In this document: positions 25,922-34,221 of the stretch, one piece after another
How the letters are laid out: every line of letters starts with the position of its first letter
How positions within the stretch are numbered: the first letter of the stretch is position 1
Assembly (NCBI GenBank): GCA_020346185.1
Contig: CP070775.1
Span: 2,549,277-2,613,276, forward strand
Reading direction: 5' to 3'
DNA length: 64,000 nucleotides
Source of the DNA: Betaproteobacteria bacterium
Lineage (GTDB): Bacteria; Pseudomonadota; Gammaproteobacteria; Burkholderiales; Eutrophovitaceae
Made by a program: the position numbers and the translations under genes
Notes under the pieces: model-generated
What the model was told of the DNA's origin: nothing
The model's input: only the letters and a program-made list of their open reading frames with translations
Database searches by the model: none

Positions 25922-27005
25922 TCACGCCTCTGGCAGACCACCCTTTCGCAAACCGTTGAGGTAGCGCTCAGTCACAGTGGAGTCGTTCCGGGGGAGTTGC
26001 GCTCGAGTCGATTCGATCGTGATGTCCAGCGCCACGCTTCGGAGTTGCGCCACTGCGGCGCGCGCCTCCTCCAAGCGTCCAACTTGGCCGTAACCCGCCG
26101 CAAGTACACGCCAGATTACAGGGTGGTCAGGATTGCGTTCCTGGCCACGGCGCGTCCAGTCAATCGCGTAGTCATAGCGTTCAGCTACGAACTCGGCAAG
26201 CCCCATAATAGAGAACCACGTCGCCGCCAATGGATCACGCGGACTCAGTCGTAAAGCTTCCTCGATGTCCTAGATAGCCCGATCGCGTTCACCGGTGCAG
26301 GCGTGTATCAACCCGAGCCAGCCCCATCCGAGAACAAAGTTTGGAGCAAGTTAGATCGCCCGTTCCAGCCGCCGGCTAGCTTCGGAGTACTTTCGTAGTT
26401 GTGTATCAGCATGCCCGAGTAAACCGTGGGCCATGGCGTTCCCTGGCGTTCAGTGTCACTGCCCGCGTCGCCGCTTCCACCCCAGCCATCAGCGACACAT
26501 CGCGCGAGGTGACGGGACCAAAACTCGCCTGGAGAAGGCGACACCATGCAAGCGCGCTGAATCCCAGAGCGCTATCAGGATCAAGCTGGATTGCCCGCTC
26601 AGCAAAAGGCAACGCCGCAACAATGGATTTTCGGCTCTGTTTTTGGATATGCCAGATCGGGCGCAACGGTTGCGGTGACACTACTCGTAATGTCATCCTG
26701 AACCGCGAAGATATCCTGCAGTTCGCGATCGTAGCGGTCCGCGCAGAGGTGATTGTCCATGGTCGCGTCTATCAGCTGCGCCGTGATTCTGACCCGGCTA
26801 CCGACCTTACGTACGCGTCCCTCGATCACGTAGCGCACACCCAACGCCGCAAACCTCAGATTCTCGTCGTCTGCGGGCCTGATAAAGCGCCGCTGCGCAA
26901 GCCGTATCGCCTCGACCTGATGGAGCAAGAAAAGAAAGCGCGCAAGAATCCGGAACCCCCGCGCATCGCTCGAGGGCTATCTTCAGGCAGTCACGGAATT
27001 GACTA
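25922..27005 (-). pseudogene. Remnant of an adenylate-cyclase-type protein (TolB-like/TPR part)
   Basis: The stretch LGVRYVIEGRVRKVGSRVRI, followed by TAQLIDATMDNHLCADRYDR and DIFAVQDDITSSVT (26850-26680), is the conserved sector found after the cyclase or HTH domain of many class III adenylate cyclase/TPR proteins. TPR-like segments follow in other frames: ALPFAERAIQLDPDSALGFS with WCRLLQASFG (26600-26500), then FVAERYDYAIDWTRRGQERN with AAGYGQVGRLEEARA ending at 25922. The frame changes several times and in-frame stops occur. The catalytic cyclase domain itself is not in the window, so this is a C-terminal remnant. SQFRDCLKIALE near 27000 may be the last trace of the sector before it. Confidence 0.7.
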
Positions 27006-27134
27006 GCGCAATCTTCAGCTGACCTGAGTTTCAACTGGCCTGAAATTGAACTGACCCGGGGGCTGCCAACGGTCTGCGGTGAACGAATCTCCAGACTGGC
27101 GCGTTGCCTGTAGCATCGAAACAGCCCCACTGTT

Positions 27135-27428
27135 CTATGACGCTGACACTTCGTAAACAATCTTGTCCAGTCCGCCCATTTTGGCGCGGGTGAGCGCGGC
27201 ATACAACGGGTGGCCAATCAGCGTCACGAAGGTCAGAACTAATGCAGTAACGGGTGGCGTAATAACGACATACAGGATCAAGTCACCGATGTTGCCTCGC
27301 GCCATGAAACTGACCACGCCGGCAAACACGCCGAACATCACACCGATTGCAAATCCCGAAATCACGCTCACTCGAAGCAACGTTCCGAGCGAAATAATGC
27401 CTCTAACCTCTCTGACTTCCCGCTTCAT
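27135..27428 (-). CDS. Small two-helix membrane protein of unknown function
   Basis: The ATG at 27428 gives 97 residues (MKREVREVRGIISLGTLLRV), with GGGG about 12 nt upstream; a longer frame exists but adds only polar, unsupported residues. Two or three hydrophobic segments are visible: FAIGVMFGVFAGVVSF and LILYVVITPPVTALVLTFVT, with Lys/Arg on the flanks. I recognise no family. It stands alone between two pseudogenes on opposite strands, so it could be a surviving small membrane gene or part of a lost operon. Confidence 0.55.
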   Translation of the reverse strand: MKREVREVRGIISLGTLLRVSVISGFAIGVMFGVFAGVVSFMARGNIGDLILYVVITPPVTALVLTFVTLIGHPLYAALTRAKMGGLDKIVYEVSAS

Positions 27429-27606
27429 GCCCGTTTGTCCCCTTGTGTGCCAATCTTTGTCTTGAGCAACGCAACTCCTCACGTTATGTTTCCTGCATTA
27501 TCTACTTGCCGGTGAGGACTTCAAGTTACCGACAAGCTGGCGATCGCCAGATACGGCAGAATCCAAAGTGATGTTCCGTCGAACTCACCGGCGGGATATC
27601 GTAACG

Positions 27607-28380
27607 ATGCCAGAGCTGCCCGACACCGATGTTTACGTAGCAAGCCTCGAGCGGCGCATTCTCGGAACGGTACTGAATCGGTTGAATTTGAACAACCCGT
27701 TTCTGCTGCGCACCGCCGTTCGACGAATGGGCCGCGCATCGTCATCAGCCTGGAAGATGATTTTCACCTCGAGCTCCATTTGACGGTTGCGGACCGTCTG
27801 AATTTTCTGGCAAAGAACGCAAAGCGGCCCAGAAAATCAACACTCGAACTGTTCGAATTCGAAAACGCCACACTGGCGTCGACAAAGGCAGGCACACAAC
27901 GGTGCGCCTCACTGCATTCGTGTCTAGCGAATCCGCCGTTCAGGCCCAGCATGCAGGCGTTATCGAGATTTTCGAGCTCGACCTCGCTTGATTCGACGCT
28001 CGACTGAAAGCCGAAAATCATACGCTCAAGCGAGCGCAACTGTCTCCCATTGCGATGAGCACTAAACTCTCAGACGACGAAATTGTGCGGCTGCTCAATG
28101 CCACGCATACGACATTGCGCGAGTGGACCGAGCGCCTGCATCTTGAGGCCACGGACGGTTCTACGGATAAAGTCACCGCGTTGCGAGATGGAATGGCGGT
28201 GCATGGCGGCTTCGGTCAGCCTTGGCCGTTGTGCCAATCACCGCTGCAGCGTATTGTCTATGCGCGCAACGAGACCAACTGCGGCGCGCTATCAGACTGG
28301 CAGAAAAATTCTCATTAACGGTGCGCTCTCAAAGGTCAATCAAGAACAAATGGCCGCGCTCGATTGACGAGTTCGAATAA
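27607..28380 (+). pseudogene. Decayed formamidopyrimidine-DNA glycosylase (Fpg/Nei-like)
   Basis: The frame opens at ATG 27607 with PELPDTDVYVASLERRIL, the catalytic N-terminus (Pro2, Glu3) of the family. After a frameshift, IVISLEDDFHLELHLTVADR and LNFLAKNAKRPRKSTLELF continue, then FENATL and, in shifted frames, TKAGTQR and IFELDLA. AENHTLKRA then joins LSPIAMSTKLSDDEIVRLLN directly, so about 40-50 residues with the helix-two-turn-helix are missing. The rest follows (TTLREWTERLHLEA, GMAVHGGFGQPW), then ARNETNCG where the zinc finger begins, and WPRSIDEFE before the stop at 28378-28380. Base excision repair of oxidised purines would be its job if intact. Confidence 0.75.
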
Positions 28381-28426
28381 CGATTCGTTGATTAGTGCCT
28401 GTTAACACATATTGGGTCGATGCGTT

Positions 28427-28622
28427 GCTCCGCAAACTGGGGCCAGGCAAGGCGCGAGGAGTGCAGTTTGGCTATTCCAAATAAACGACGAGCAACACAG
28501 CATGGCGCCATTTTGGGAGCAGCCCCGATTCTAAAAAAACAGGGGACGGGCCCAGTTTGGCGCGATCCTGCGTTACAGCTCGCTTATGCGGAGTGGCCAC
28601 ACCGCGCTCGCTGCGCTTTGCT
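28427..28622. repeat. Nested inverted-repeat element, non-coding
   Basis: Two arms, 28446-28501 and 28567-28622, are inverted copies that agree at about 37 of 56 positions by my hand alignment. Inside them GCTCCGCAAACTGGGGCC (28427-28444) pairs imperfectly with GGCGCCATTTTGGGAGC (28504-28520). Between the arms lies AAAAAAACAGGGGACGGGCC (28533-28552). This looks like a miniature repeat element or the footprint of a REP-type mobile sequence. Open frames across it are by-products. It separates the Fpg remnant from the MOSC gene. Confidence 0.5.
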
Positions 28623-28677
28623 TCACACCAAACCGACCACCGTCGCGCCGATCCAATATGCGTTAACAGACCCTAGC

Positions 28678-29166
28678 CTATTGCCCGATGAGCGCGTCAC
28701 CAAGTCGGATGGCGCCACTTTCGAGGATGCGGCAAACGATACCGCCATGCCCGCGCATTGCGTTATAGCCGCCGGTACCAAGCACTTCCTCCATTCGCGA
28801 ACAGGGATTACAAGTCCCCGTTCCTTCGAGTGATACCTCGCCGATTCTGAATCTGCGGTCACGCAACGCGTAAAGGTTGATTCCCGATACAACGATGTTG
28901 CGACGCACCGACTCGGGAAGAACTTCGGCCTTGCCGAGAAGTTGCGCGACAACCACGAGATGTTCCTGCTGGATCAGCGTTACCTGGCGCTTTCCGTTGG
29001 TTCTCGACGCATAGTGATCACCGAGCAGGCCATGACCGGCGACTGCCTCGACTTCGTCCAGTGCAACAAGCAGCGCGCGGCGTTCTGCCCGGACACCAAT
29101 CCATCGCACCGTCCCCAGCCTCGGAAAAGTCGCCATCAGTTTCGCCAATTCGCTGTCAGGGTTCAC
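28678..29166 (-). CDS. MOSC-domain protein
   Basis: The 162-residue protein has the MOSC fold (molybdenum cofactor sulfurase C-terminal domain). VRWIGVRAERR comes first, then VEAVAGHGLLGDHYA, VTLIQQEHL, RRNIVVSGINLYALRDRRFR with IGEVSLEGTGTCNPCSRME, and GHGGIVCRILESGAIRLGD. The Cys-containing CNPC is the conserved cysteine region of stand-alone MOSC proteins such as YiiM. These use molybdenum cofactor to reduce N-hydroxylated compounds. I chose the GTG at 29166 because GAGGG lies 8-9 nt upstream and homologues begin there; the frame is open further upstream without similarity. Confidence 0.82.
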   Translation of the reverse strand: MNPDSELAKLMATFPRLGTVRWIGVRAERRALLVALDEVEAVAGHGLLGDHYASRTNGKRQVTLIQQEHLVVVAQLLGKAEVLPESVRRNIVVSGINLYALRDRRFRIGEVSLEGTGTCNPCSRMEEVLGTGGYNAMRGHGGIVCRILESGAIRLGDALIGQ

Positions 29167-29443
29167 AACCAAGCCCTCATTCACAAAAAGACAAATGAGT
29201 TGATCAGTGCCCAAACCATCATTGTTACGAACTTCACAGCATACTCGACGCCAAACGGTCCGGCTGTATCGGGACACCGCTTACCCCGCTCAAGCGTGAT
29301 CTGTCGGACCGAACCTGCTCATCCCGGCAATTCCAAAGGACCCGGGCGCCGCGATCATAACTTCGAATGAATCGCACACGCTGAAATGCGGAACGCCGGT
29401 CATAGAAGTGACGGGCGTTTTCGTTGGAATATCCGGCAAATTT

Positions 29444-31270
29444 CTAGTGGTTCACTTGCGCCGTGCTTTGGCCCGAAAGCGACTGTGCCAGATTGACCAG
29501 CGTGACAAACTCGCCACGGTAGCCAAACGAATCGGCTCCGCGTGCCCCGGCAGCTAGAATTCGCACGTCGTCATAGTCAAACTGCTCCGTGTACTTGCCG
29601 CCGCGCAGCAACTGACCAAATCCGGCGACCGCGGCAGCGAAGCGGAAATCCGTACTGGTATCGGCAAGTTCGCGCCTCAGATCGGCCTTTCGAATCGGTT
29701 GCTCGATGAGTTTGCTGGTATCTCCGTCAGGCGCTTTGTAACGCAGCCGCAGAAAAGCCAGTTCGCCGTTGCGGTCGACTTCAGTCAACGCCTCTTTCTG
29801 GTAGCGCAGCGGGTCGACGCGTTGACCGTCGCTATTTGCCAGAGCGACTTCATATATAGCCGTAACCGTGTGGCCGGCACCGATCTCACCAGCATCGACC
29901 TGGTCATTATTGAAATCTTCTCGCGCCAGCATCCGGTTTTCGTAACCAACAAGCCGGTACTCCGCAACGACATGCGGATTGAACTCGATCTGGATCTTCA
30001 CGTCCTTGGCAATGGCCTGCAGCGTCGCCGACATTTGTTCCACCAGAACTTTGCGCGCTTCGTTGAGCGTGTCGATGTAAGCGTAGTTACCATTGCCCGC
30101 ATCCGCCAGCTGCTCCATCAGATGATCGTTGTAATTGCCAGTGCCAAAACCCAGGGTGGTGAGCGAAATTCCGGTCTTTCGTTTCTCTTCAACGAGATCC
30201 GTCAGCGCTTCAAAGCTTGTGGTGCCGACGTTGAAGTCGCCATCCGTAGCGAGCAACACACGATTGATCCCGGCTGGGACAAACGCTTGCTCAGCCATGG
30301 CATATGCCAGCCGAATTCCTGCAGCACCGTTTGTCCGCCCGCCGGCAGAAAGCCCGTCGAGCGCGGCGATGATCCTGCCTTTCTCACTTCCTGAGACCGG
30401 CTCCAGAACAACTCCGGAGGCTCCGGCATAAACGACAATCGAGATGCGATCGGCCGGACGCAGTTCACGAGTGAGCATTTTCAGCGACGTCTTCAACAAG
30501 CCGAGTTTGTCATCGGACCGCATCGAACCGGACACATCGATAAGGAAGACCAAGTTGGACGCGGGAAGCTTCGACTTCGACACTTCGTAGCCTTTGAGGC
30601 CGACGTGCAAAAGCCGCGTCTTGGAATTCCACGGATTCGGGCCGACTTCGGTGATTATATTGAACGGACGCGAGCGATCACTTGGCACAGCGTAGTCGTA
30701 GCCAAAGTAGTTGATGAACTCCTCTACCCGTACCGCGTCCTGCACCGGCAGGCGACCAGCGTTGAGCAAGCGACGCGCGTTGCTGTAAGCACCGGTGTCG
30801 ACGTCAATGCTGAACGTGGAAACCGGATGGTCCACTACACGCTTGAGGGAGTTGTCATCGAAGTGTGCGTAGTTCTCACGATCAAGCGGTTGGCTTGGCG
30901 CACGAATCGCGCCAAGATTGGCAGCCGCAACGCCCGGCTGAGCGTCGAAGTGCTGCTCTTTTGCCAGGCGCGACCGCTTGGCAACCGACCTTCCCGCCCC
31001 TACCGGTGCAGGGCTCCCGGCAACCGCTTCTTCACTCGACAACTGTCGCTGGTCCGCCTCGCCTTTTCCTTCATCCAGACCCGGCGTAGCCGCGTCTGTG
31101 GGCCGATCGAGCCGCTCGCGAACTGTCATTGTTGACGGTACAGGCTCGGTCGTGATGCTGGTTTTCCCCGGCGCGGGGCGAGCGACTGGCTCGACCGAAT
31201 CTGTCGAACAGGCCGACATAGCTATAGCGAAAACGGCCAGCGTCAGGATCAAAGGCCTCTGTTTCATCAT
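29444..31270 (-). CDS. YfbK-like von Willebrand factor A lipoprotein
   Basis: This 608-residue lipoprotein has the signal LTLAVFAIAMSAC (Cys21), a low-complexity region to about residue 125, an N-terminal VWA-associated domain (TFSIDVDTGAYSNARRLLN, then VRVEEFINYFGYDY), a VWA domain with MIDAS DVSGSM (245-250), and a C-terminal DUF3520-type domain (LRLRYKAPDGD, then DFRFAAAVAGFGQLLRG). This is the layout of E. coli YfbK. Its role is unclear; metal-dependent protein contacts at the cell envelope are likely. The start ATG at 31270 has AGGAGA 7 nt upstream. It stands alone, with a long non-coding stretch upstream holding its promoter. Confidence 0.85.
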   Translation of the reverse strand: MMKQRPLILTLAVFAIAMSACSTDSVEPVARPAPGKTSITTEPVPSTMTVRERLDRPTDAATPGLDEGKGEADQRQLSSEEAVAGSPAPVGAGRSVAKRSRLAKEQHFDAQPGVAAANLGAIRAPSQPLDRENYAHFDDNSLKRVVDHPVSTFSIDVDTGAYSNARRLLNAGRLPVQDAVRVEEFINYFGYDYAVPSDRSRPFNIITEVGPNPWNSKTRLLHVGLKGYEVSKSKLPASNLVFLIDVSGSMRSDDKLGLLKTSLKMLTRELRPADRISIVVYAGASGVVLEPVSGSEKGRIIAALDGLSAGGRTNGAAGIRLAYAMAEQAFVPAGINRVLLATDGDFNVGTTSFEALTDLVEEKRKTGISLTTLGFGTGNYNDHLMEQLADAGNGNYAYIDTLNEARKVLVEQMSATLQAIAKDVKIQIEFNPHVVAEYRLVGYENRMLAREDFNNDQVDAGEIGAGHTVTAIYEVALANSDGQRVDPLRYQKEALTEVDRNGELAFLRLRYKAPDGDTSKLIEQPIRKADLRRELADTSTDFRFAAAVAGFGQLLRGGKYTEQFDYDDVRILAAGARGADSFGYRGEFVTLVNLAQSLSGQSTAQVNH

Positions 31271-31780
31271 GGCGTTCTCCTAAATCATCAAAGATCGTGT
31301 GAAGTCAGAAATTACGCTTCGACTCTGTAAACGCCAGACGAAAGGAAATGGGGTTAAACCTTCTGAAAAAGTTACAGAGTAGTCTAAAAGCAATCATCGC
31401 AGGGCACGAAAAGACGAGAAAACAGCTCACCGCAGACGCAGGGAAAAGCACCGTGACTATGTCATTAGCATGCGCTTCCCGAGATACGTGACATGGAAAG
31501 CATTGTCTGCGCTCGCACGGCTGCCCATTCTTTCAACGCTCCACCGCAAATGTCGCGAAGTAAATCGCCTCTAAGTTACGTCATACTGATACGGCCTTCG
31601 CGGTAGGTGGTAAGCGAAGTCTTTAACCACAGTCGCACAAGTGCCTAAACCCTTCTGTCGATATCTAAGACGCAGCCCGAACGTCATTTTGCGAGGTTGT
31701 TCTTGCCCGGCGCCCTTGGCGTCCTTAGCGGTACGAGGTCTTTGGGTTCATGAACCTCAATACATGCCCTGGGAAATGAA
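31271..31780. other. Non-coding stretch upstream of the VWA gene
   Basis: About 510 bp with no gene I can support. It should hold the promoter of the minus-strand VWA lipoprotein gene, though I could not fix one. Weak local hairpins are present, for example CTTCGC (31594-31599) with GCGAAG a dozen bases later. The minus strand near 31700-31735 has a GACGCCAAGGGCGCC-like run of the sort seen in dispersed repeats. Nothing else stands out. Confidence 0.5.
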
Positions 31781-31809
31781 ACGCCCCGGGGCTTTCGCTT
31801 CCGGGGCGT
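31781..31809 (-). terminator. Intrinsic terminator of the 26-codon gene
   Basis: ACGCCCCGG (31781-31789) and CCGGGGCGT (31801-31809) form a perfect 9-bp GC-rich stem with an 11-nt loop. On the minus strand it is followed by TTTCATTTCCC. It starts 25 nt after the stop codon of the small gene at 31835. Confidence 0.75.
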
Positions 31810-31834
31810 GTTAGTACCGACAGTTCGGCCGAGT

Positions 31835-31915
31835 TTACTTACCAAACCCTCCAACAATCAACAATGATCCGATCTCGGAGTGATGCCGGCCGCTACTGCC
31901 TTGTTTGACTCTCAC
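31835..31915 (-). CDS. 26-residue peptide of unknown function with perfect Shine-Dalgarno
   Basis: GTG 31915 to TAA 31835 codes a 26-residue peptide: MRVKQGSSGRHHSEIGSLLI and then VGGFGK. It has a basic N-terminal half with a His-His pair and a short hydrophobic, glycine-rich C-terminus. I do not recognise it. The evidence for a real gene is its surroundings. AAAGGAGGTGATCC (31930-31917) is fully complementary to the 16S rRNA 3' end with ideal spacing, an extended -10 (TGCTACACT, 31957-31949) lies upstream, and an intrinsic terminator lies 25 nt downstream. It sits between an Ldh-type dehydrogenase gene and the VWA gene, same strand as both. It could be a small membrane-associated protein, a precursor peptide or a toxin; no modification enzyme is adjacent. 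The transcript could also act as an RNA. Confidence 0.6.
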   Translation of the reverse strand: MRVKQGSSGRHHSEIGSLLIVGGFGK

Positions 31916-31916
31916 T

Positions 31917-31930
31917 GGATCACCTCCTTT
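31917..31930 (-). promoter_or_regulatory. Perfect extended ribosome binding site
   Basis: AAAGGAGGTGATCC on the minus strand pairs over its full length with the anti-Shine-Dalgarno tail of 16S rRNA. GGAGG lies 7 nt from the GTG at 31915. Almost no other start in the window has so strong a site. Confidence 0.8.
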
Positions 31931-31948
31931 CGCAGTTGACACACGTGG

Positions 31949-31957
31949 AGTGTAGCA
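31949..31957 (-). promoter_or_regulatory. Extended -10 promoter for the small gene
   Basis: TGCTACACT on the minus strand is a sigma-70 extended -10 (TGn followed by TACACT). Transcription would start near 31942, leaving a leader of under 30 nt before the GTG. No clear -35 is seen, as is common with extended -10 promoters. Confidence 0.5.
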
Positions 31958-32006
31958 GAAGCCGGCAACGGAAGAGAGGTCACCATCGATTGGGGATCTA
32001 GGCCAT

Positions 32007-33107
32007 TCAGTCCCGAGCAAGTTTGGCAGCAGGAACGCCCTCAATGCCGACGGATGACGCGGTCTCGACAATCGCCCGCCAGGTATTCTCGGACAACGGT
32101 ATGCCGTCCCTTAACCGCTTCTTTTTGCTGATCGCCTCCGGCTCGCCGGGTACGAGAGTGTGACCACCGTGTTCCGACGGTTTCGCCTGTTTGACGAACG
32201 CAACATAGCGACTGACTTCTTTTGGAAAAAGCTCGTCCGGATCGACCCGCGCCGGATCAACATAGAAGGAAAACATACCGTTGGTGAAGCGGCGCCCCGT
32301 TTCAGTGCAGCCGTTACCGGTCAACGCACCGCCCAACACCTCGCACATCATGGCAAGACCGGAGCCTTTGTGTTCGCCGAACGCGCGAATTGCACCCTTA
32401 CCGACGCGCGGATCACGCAGGCCCGTCTCATCGTACTCACCGTATAACAGGTGGGGATCGTTACCGGGCTTGCCGTCCGGACCGATCAGAGCGTCCGCAC
32501 GAAGTTGCTTGCCGCCCTGGCTGGCGACCAACACTTTACCTTCGGCCACGACCGAGGTTGCAAAATCCAGAATCAGCGGCAGCGCATCCGGCACAGGCAC
32601 GCCAACACAGTACGGTGCCGTTGAAAAACGGCGCTCGTAGCTGCCGAACGGCGCGACCATGACACTACCGGCACCGTTAACAAAATGAACCGAAACAAAC
32701 CCTTCCGCGGCAGCCAGTTCGGCCCAGTCGGCAACACGGCCAATGTGGCCGGCATTACGCAAGGCGACCGCCGATAATCCGGACTGACGACACTTTTCAA
32801 TGCCGATATTTGTTGCCTGAAGCGCAACAGTCTGACCAAAACCATACTTCCCATCGACCACCGCGAACGATGACGTGTCAACCAGCAATTCGACTTGCTG
32901 ATCCGCAATCATCAAACCCTCATGCAATGCCGCAACATAACGTGGGACGCGGATCACGCCATGGCTGTCGTGCCCGGTAAGATTGGATTCCACCAGCAGG
33001 CGAGCAACCAGTTCCGACTCGGTCTGCGAACAACCAGCGTTGACAAAGATCTGCATCACGAAGTCTCGCAACTCCGTGGTATCCAGCAAGACCCTCTTGA
33101 TGCTCAT
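32007..33107 (-). CDS. Ldh-family malate/L-lactate-type NAD(P) dehydrogenase
   Basis: The 366-residue protein belongs to the LDH2/MDH2 family (malate/L-sulfolactate/ureidoglycolate dehydrogenases), which is unrelated to classical lactate dehydrogenase. Family motifs include NLTGHDSHGVIRVPRYV, ALRNAGHIGRVADWAE with the catalytic His, LDFATSVVAEGKV, and EHKGSGLAMMCEVLGGALTG. It reduces or oxidises a 2-hydroxy acid with NAD(P). I prefer the ATG at 33107; a GTG four codons upstream is possible. It is divergent from an HpaI-type aldolase gene, with a 240-bp shared promoter region. A 2-hydroxy-acid or 2-oxo-acid aldolase pathway shared by the two is likely. Confidence 0.87.
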   Translation of the reverse strand: MSIKRVLLDTTELRDFVMQIFVNAGCSQTESELVARLLVESNLTGHDSHGVIRVPRYVAALHEGLMIADQQVELLVDTSSFAVVDGKYGFGQTVALQATNIGIEKCRQSGLSAVALRNAGHIGRVADWAELAAAEGFVSVHFVNGAGSVMVAPFGSYERRFSTAPYCVGVPVPDALPLILDFATSVVAEGKVLVASQGGKQLRADALIGPDGKPGNDPHLLYGEYDETGLRDPRVGKGAIRAFGEHKGSGLAMMCEVLGGALTGNGCTETGRRFTNGMFSFYVDPARVDPDELFPKEVSRYVAFVKQAKPSEHGGHTLVPGEPEAISKKKRLRDGIPLSENTWRAIVETASSVGIEGVPAAKLARD

Positions 33108-33303
33108 GATTTCACGCACACTTAACCTCGGCCATCGCGCCCCCCACGCACATCTTTGTTGAGAATCGCCGCGTCACGGCGCCCGTGGTACCTTGCCGGG
33201 GCCATTCTCCGGATATGCGGCGGCAAGGCAAACCTTCGAGCCCGCGATTCAACTTATCGAGGACGAAGCTTTCCAAAGCTGTAATGCAGCATTTCGGCAA
33301 AGT

Positions 33304-33312
33304 TGCTATAAC
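33304..33312 (+). promoter_or_regulatory. Extended -10 promoter for the HpaI-type aldolase gene
   Basis: TGCTATAAC is a good extended -10 element, 35 bp before the ATG at 33347. GAGAAAC precedes the ATG as ribosome site. No clear -35 is seen. Confidence 0.5.
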
Positions 33313-33346
33313 ATCAGGTAACGACAATTAACTTTTGTGAGAAACA

Positions 33347-34138
33347 ATGAGAGAGAACAAAGTCAAAACGATCCTCCAGGAAGGCGGCACGGTTATCAAC
33401 GGCTGGCTGGGTATCCCAAGTTCAGTGGCCGCCGAAAATATGGCGCAAGCCAACTGGGACTCGCTCACCGTGGACCTTCAGCACGGTTTGGTTGATTACC
33501 AGACAGCCGTGACCATGTTTCAGGCAATTACTACCACACTGACGATACCGCTGGCGCGGGTGCCATGGCTCGAGCCCGGCATCATTATGAAACTGCTTGA
33601 TGCAGGTGCCTATGGCATTGTTTGCCCGATGATCAATTCACGCGAGGAGTGCGAAGCATTTGTCGGCGCTTGTCGTTACGCACCTGACGGATACCGCAGC
33701 TTCGGCCCGGTGCGCGCCGCGTGGTATGCGGGGCCCGATTACTGGCAACATGCCAACGAAACGGTTCTCACCATGGCAATGATCGAAACCAAGAAGGCTG
33801 TAGACAATATTGACGATATCCTCAGCGTGCCGGGGCTGGACGCAATCTACGTTGGCCCGTCTGATCTTTCCTTGTCGATCGGCTGCAAACCCGGTTTTCC
33901 ACCAGAAGAAAAAGCCGTAGAAGTGATCAAGGTCATCGCAGATGCCACCAAACGACACGGCATTTATGCCGGCATACATTGCGGTTCAACCGCGATGGGC
34001 AAGCAGATGGTCGCAATGGGCTACCAGTTCATCACAATGCTCGCCGATAACGCGTTTCTCGCTGCAGCAGCAAAGAAAGCTGTGGCCGAAATGCGCGAAA
34101 CGGAGCCAACGCCGGTAAAACCGAGCGGACCGTACTAA
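33347..34138 (+). CDS. HpaI/HpcH-family class II 2-oxo-acid aldolase
   Basis: This 263-residue protein is of the HpcH/HpaI aldolase family (4-hydroxy-2-oxoheptanedioate or 2-dehydro-3-deoxy-acid aldolases). LTVDLQHG (40-47) has the general-base region, IPLARVPW the substrate-binding Arg, GIVCPMINSREE and MIETKKAVDNIDDI the metal ligands, and GPSDLSLSIG the closing loop. It would cleave a 4-hydroxy-2-oxoacid to pyruvate and an aldehyde using a divalent metal. It pairs divergently with an Ldh-type dehydrogenase that could reduce pyruvate or oxidise a hydroxy-acid precursor. The exact substrate is not readable. Confidence 0.88.
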   Translation: MRENKVKTILQEGGTVINGWLGIPSSVAAENMAQANWDSLTVDLQHGLVDYQTAVTMFQAITTTLTIPLARVPWLEPGIIMKLLDAGAYGIVCPMINSREECEAFVGACRYAPDGYRSFGPVRAAWYAGPDYWQHANETVLTMAMIETKKAVDNIDDILSVPGLDAIYVGPSDLSLSIGCKPGFPPEEKAVEVIKVIADATKRHGIYAGIHCGSTAMGKQMVAMGYQFITMLADNAFLAAAAKKAVAEMRETEPTPVKPSGPY

Positions 34139-34149
34139 CACCCCCAAGC

Positions 34150-34191
34150 GCCGGCTCGCGGCATTCGCGCAGCGCAGGCATGCGAGCCGGC
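34150..34191 (+). terminator. Hairpin after the aldolase gene
   Basis: GCCGGCTCGC (34150-34159) and GCGAGCCGGC (34182-34191) form a perfect 10-bp stem with a 22-nt loop, 11 bp past the aldolase stop. No T-run follows, so it is at best a factor-aided terminator or a barrier between convergent units. Confidence 0.4.
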
Positions 34192-34221
34192 TTCGGAAAT
34201 TCGGCACTCGCCAAGCGAGAT

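Noticed and set aside
28420..28833. 137-codon plus-strand frame through the inverted repeat
   Set aside because: It starts within the repeat, runs antisense to the MOSC gene and has no motif.
31745..31756. Palindrome GGTTCATGAACC
   Set aside because: A short palindrome without a gene start nearby; it occurs in a stretch with no other regulatory sign.
31916..31930. Plus-strand TGGATCACCTCCTTT, identical to the 3' end of 16S rRNA
   Set aside because: The bases before it do not match 16S rRNA and there is no rRNA body upstream. It is the reverse complement of an unusually complete Shine-Dalgarno of a minus-strand gene.
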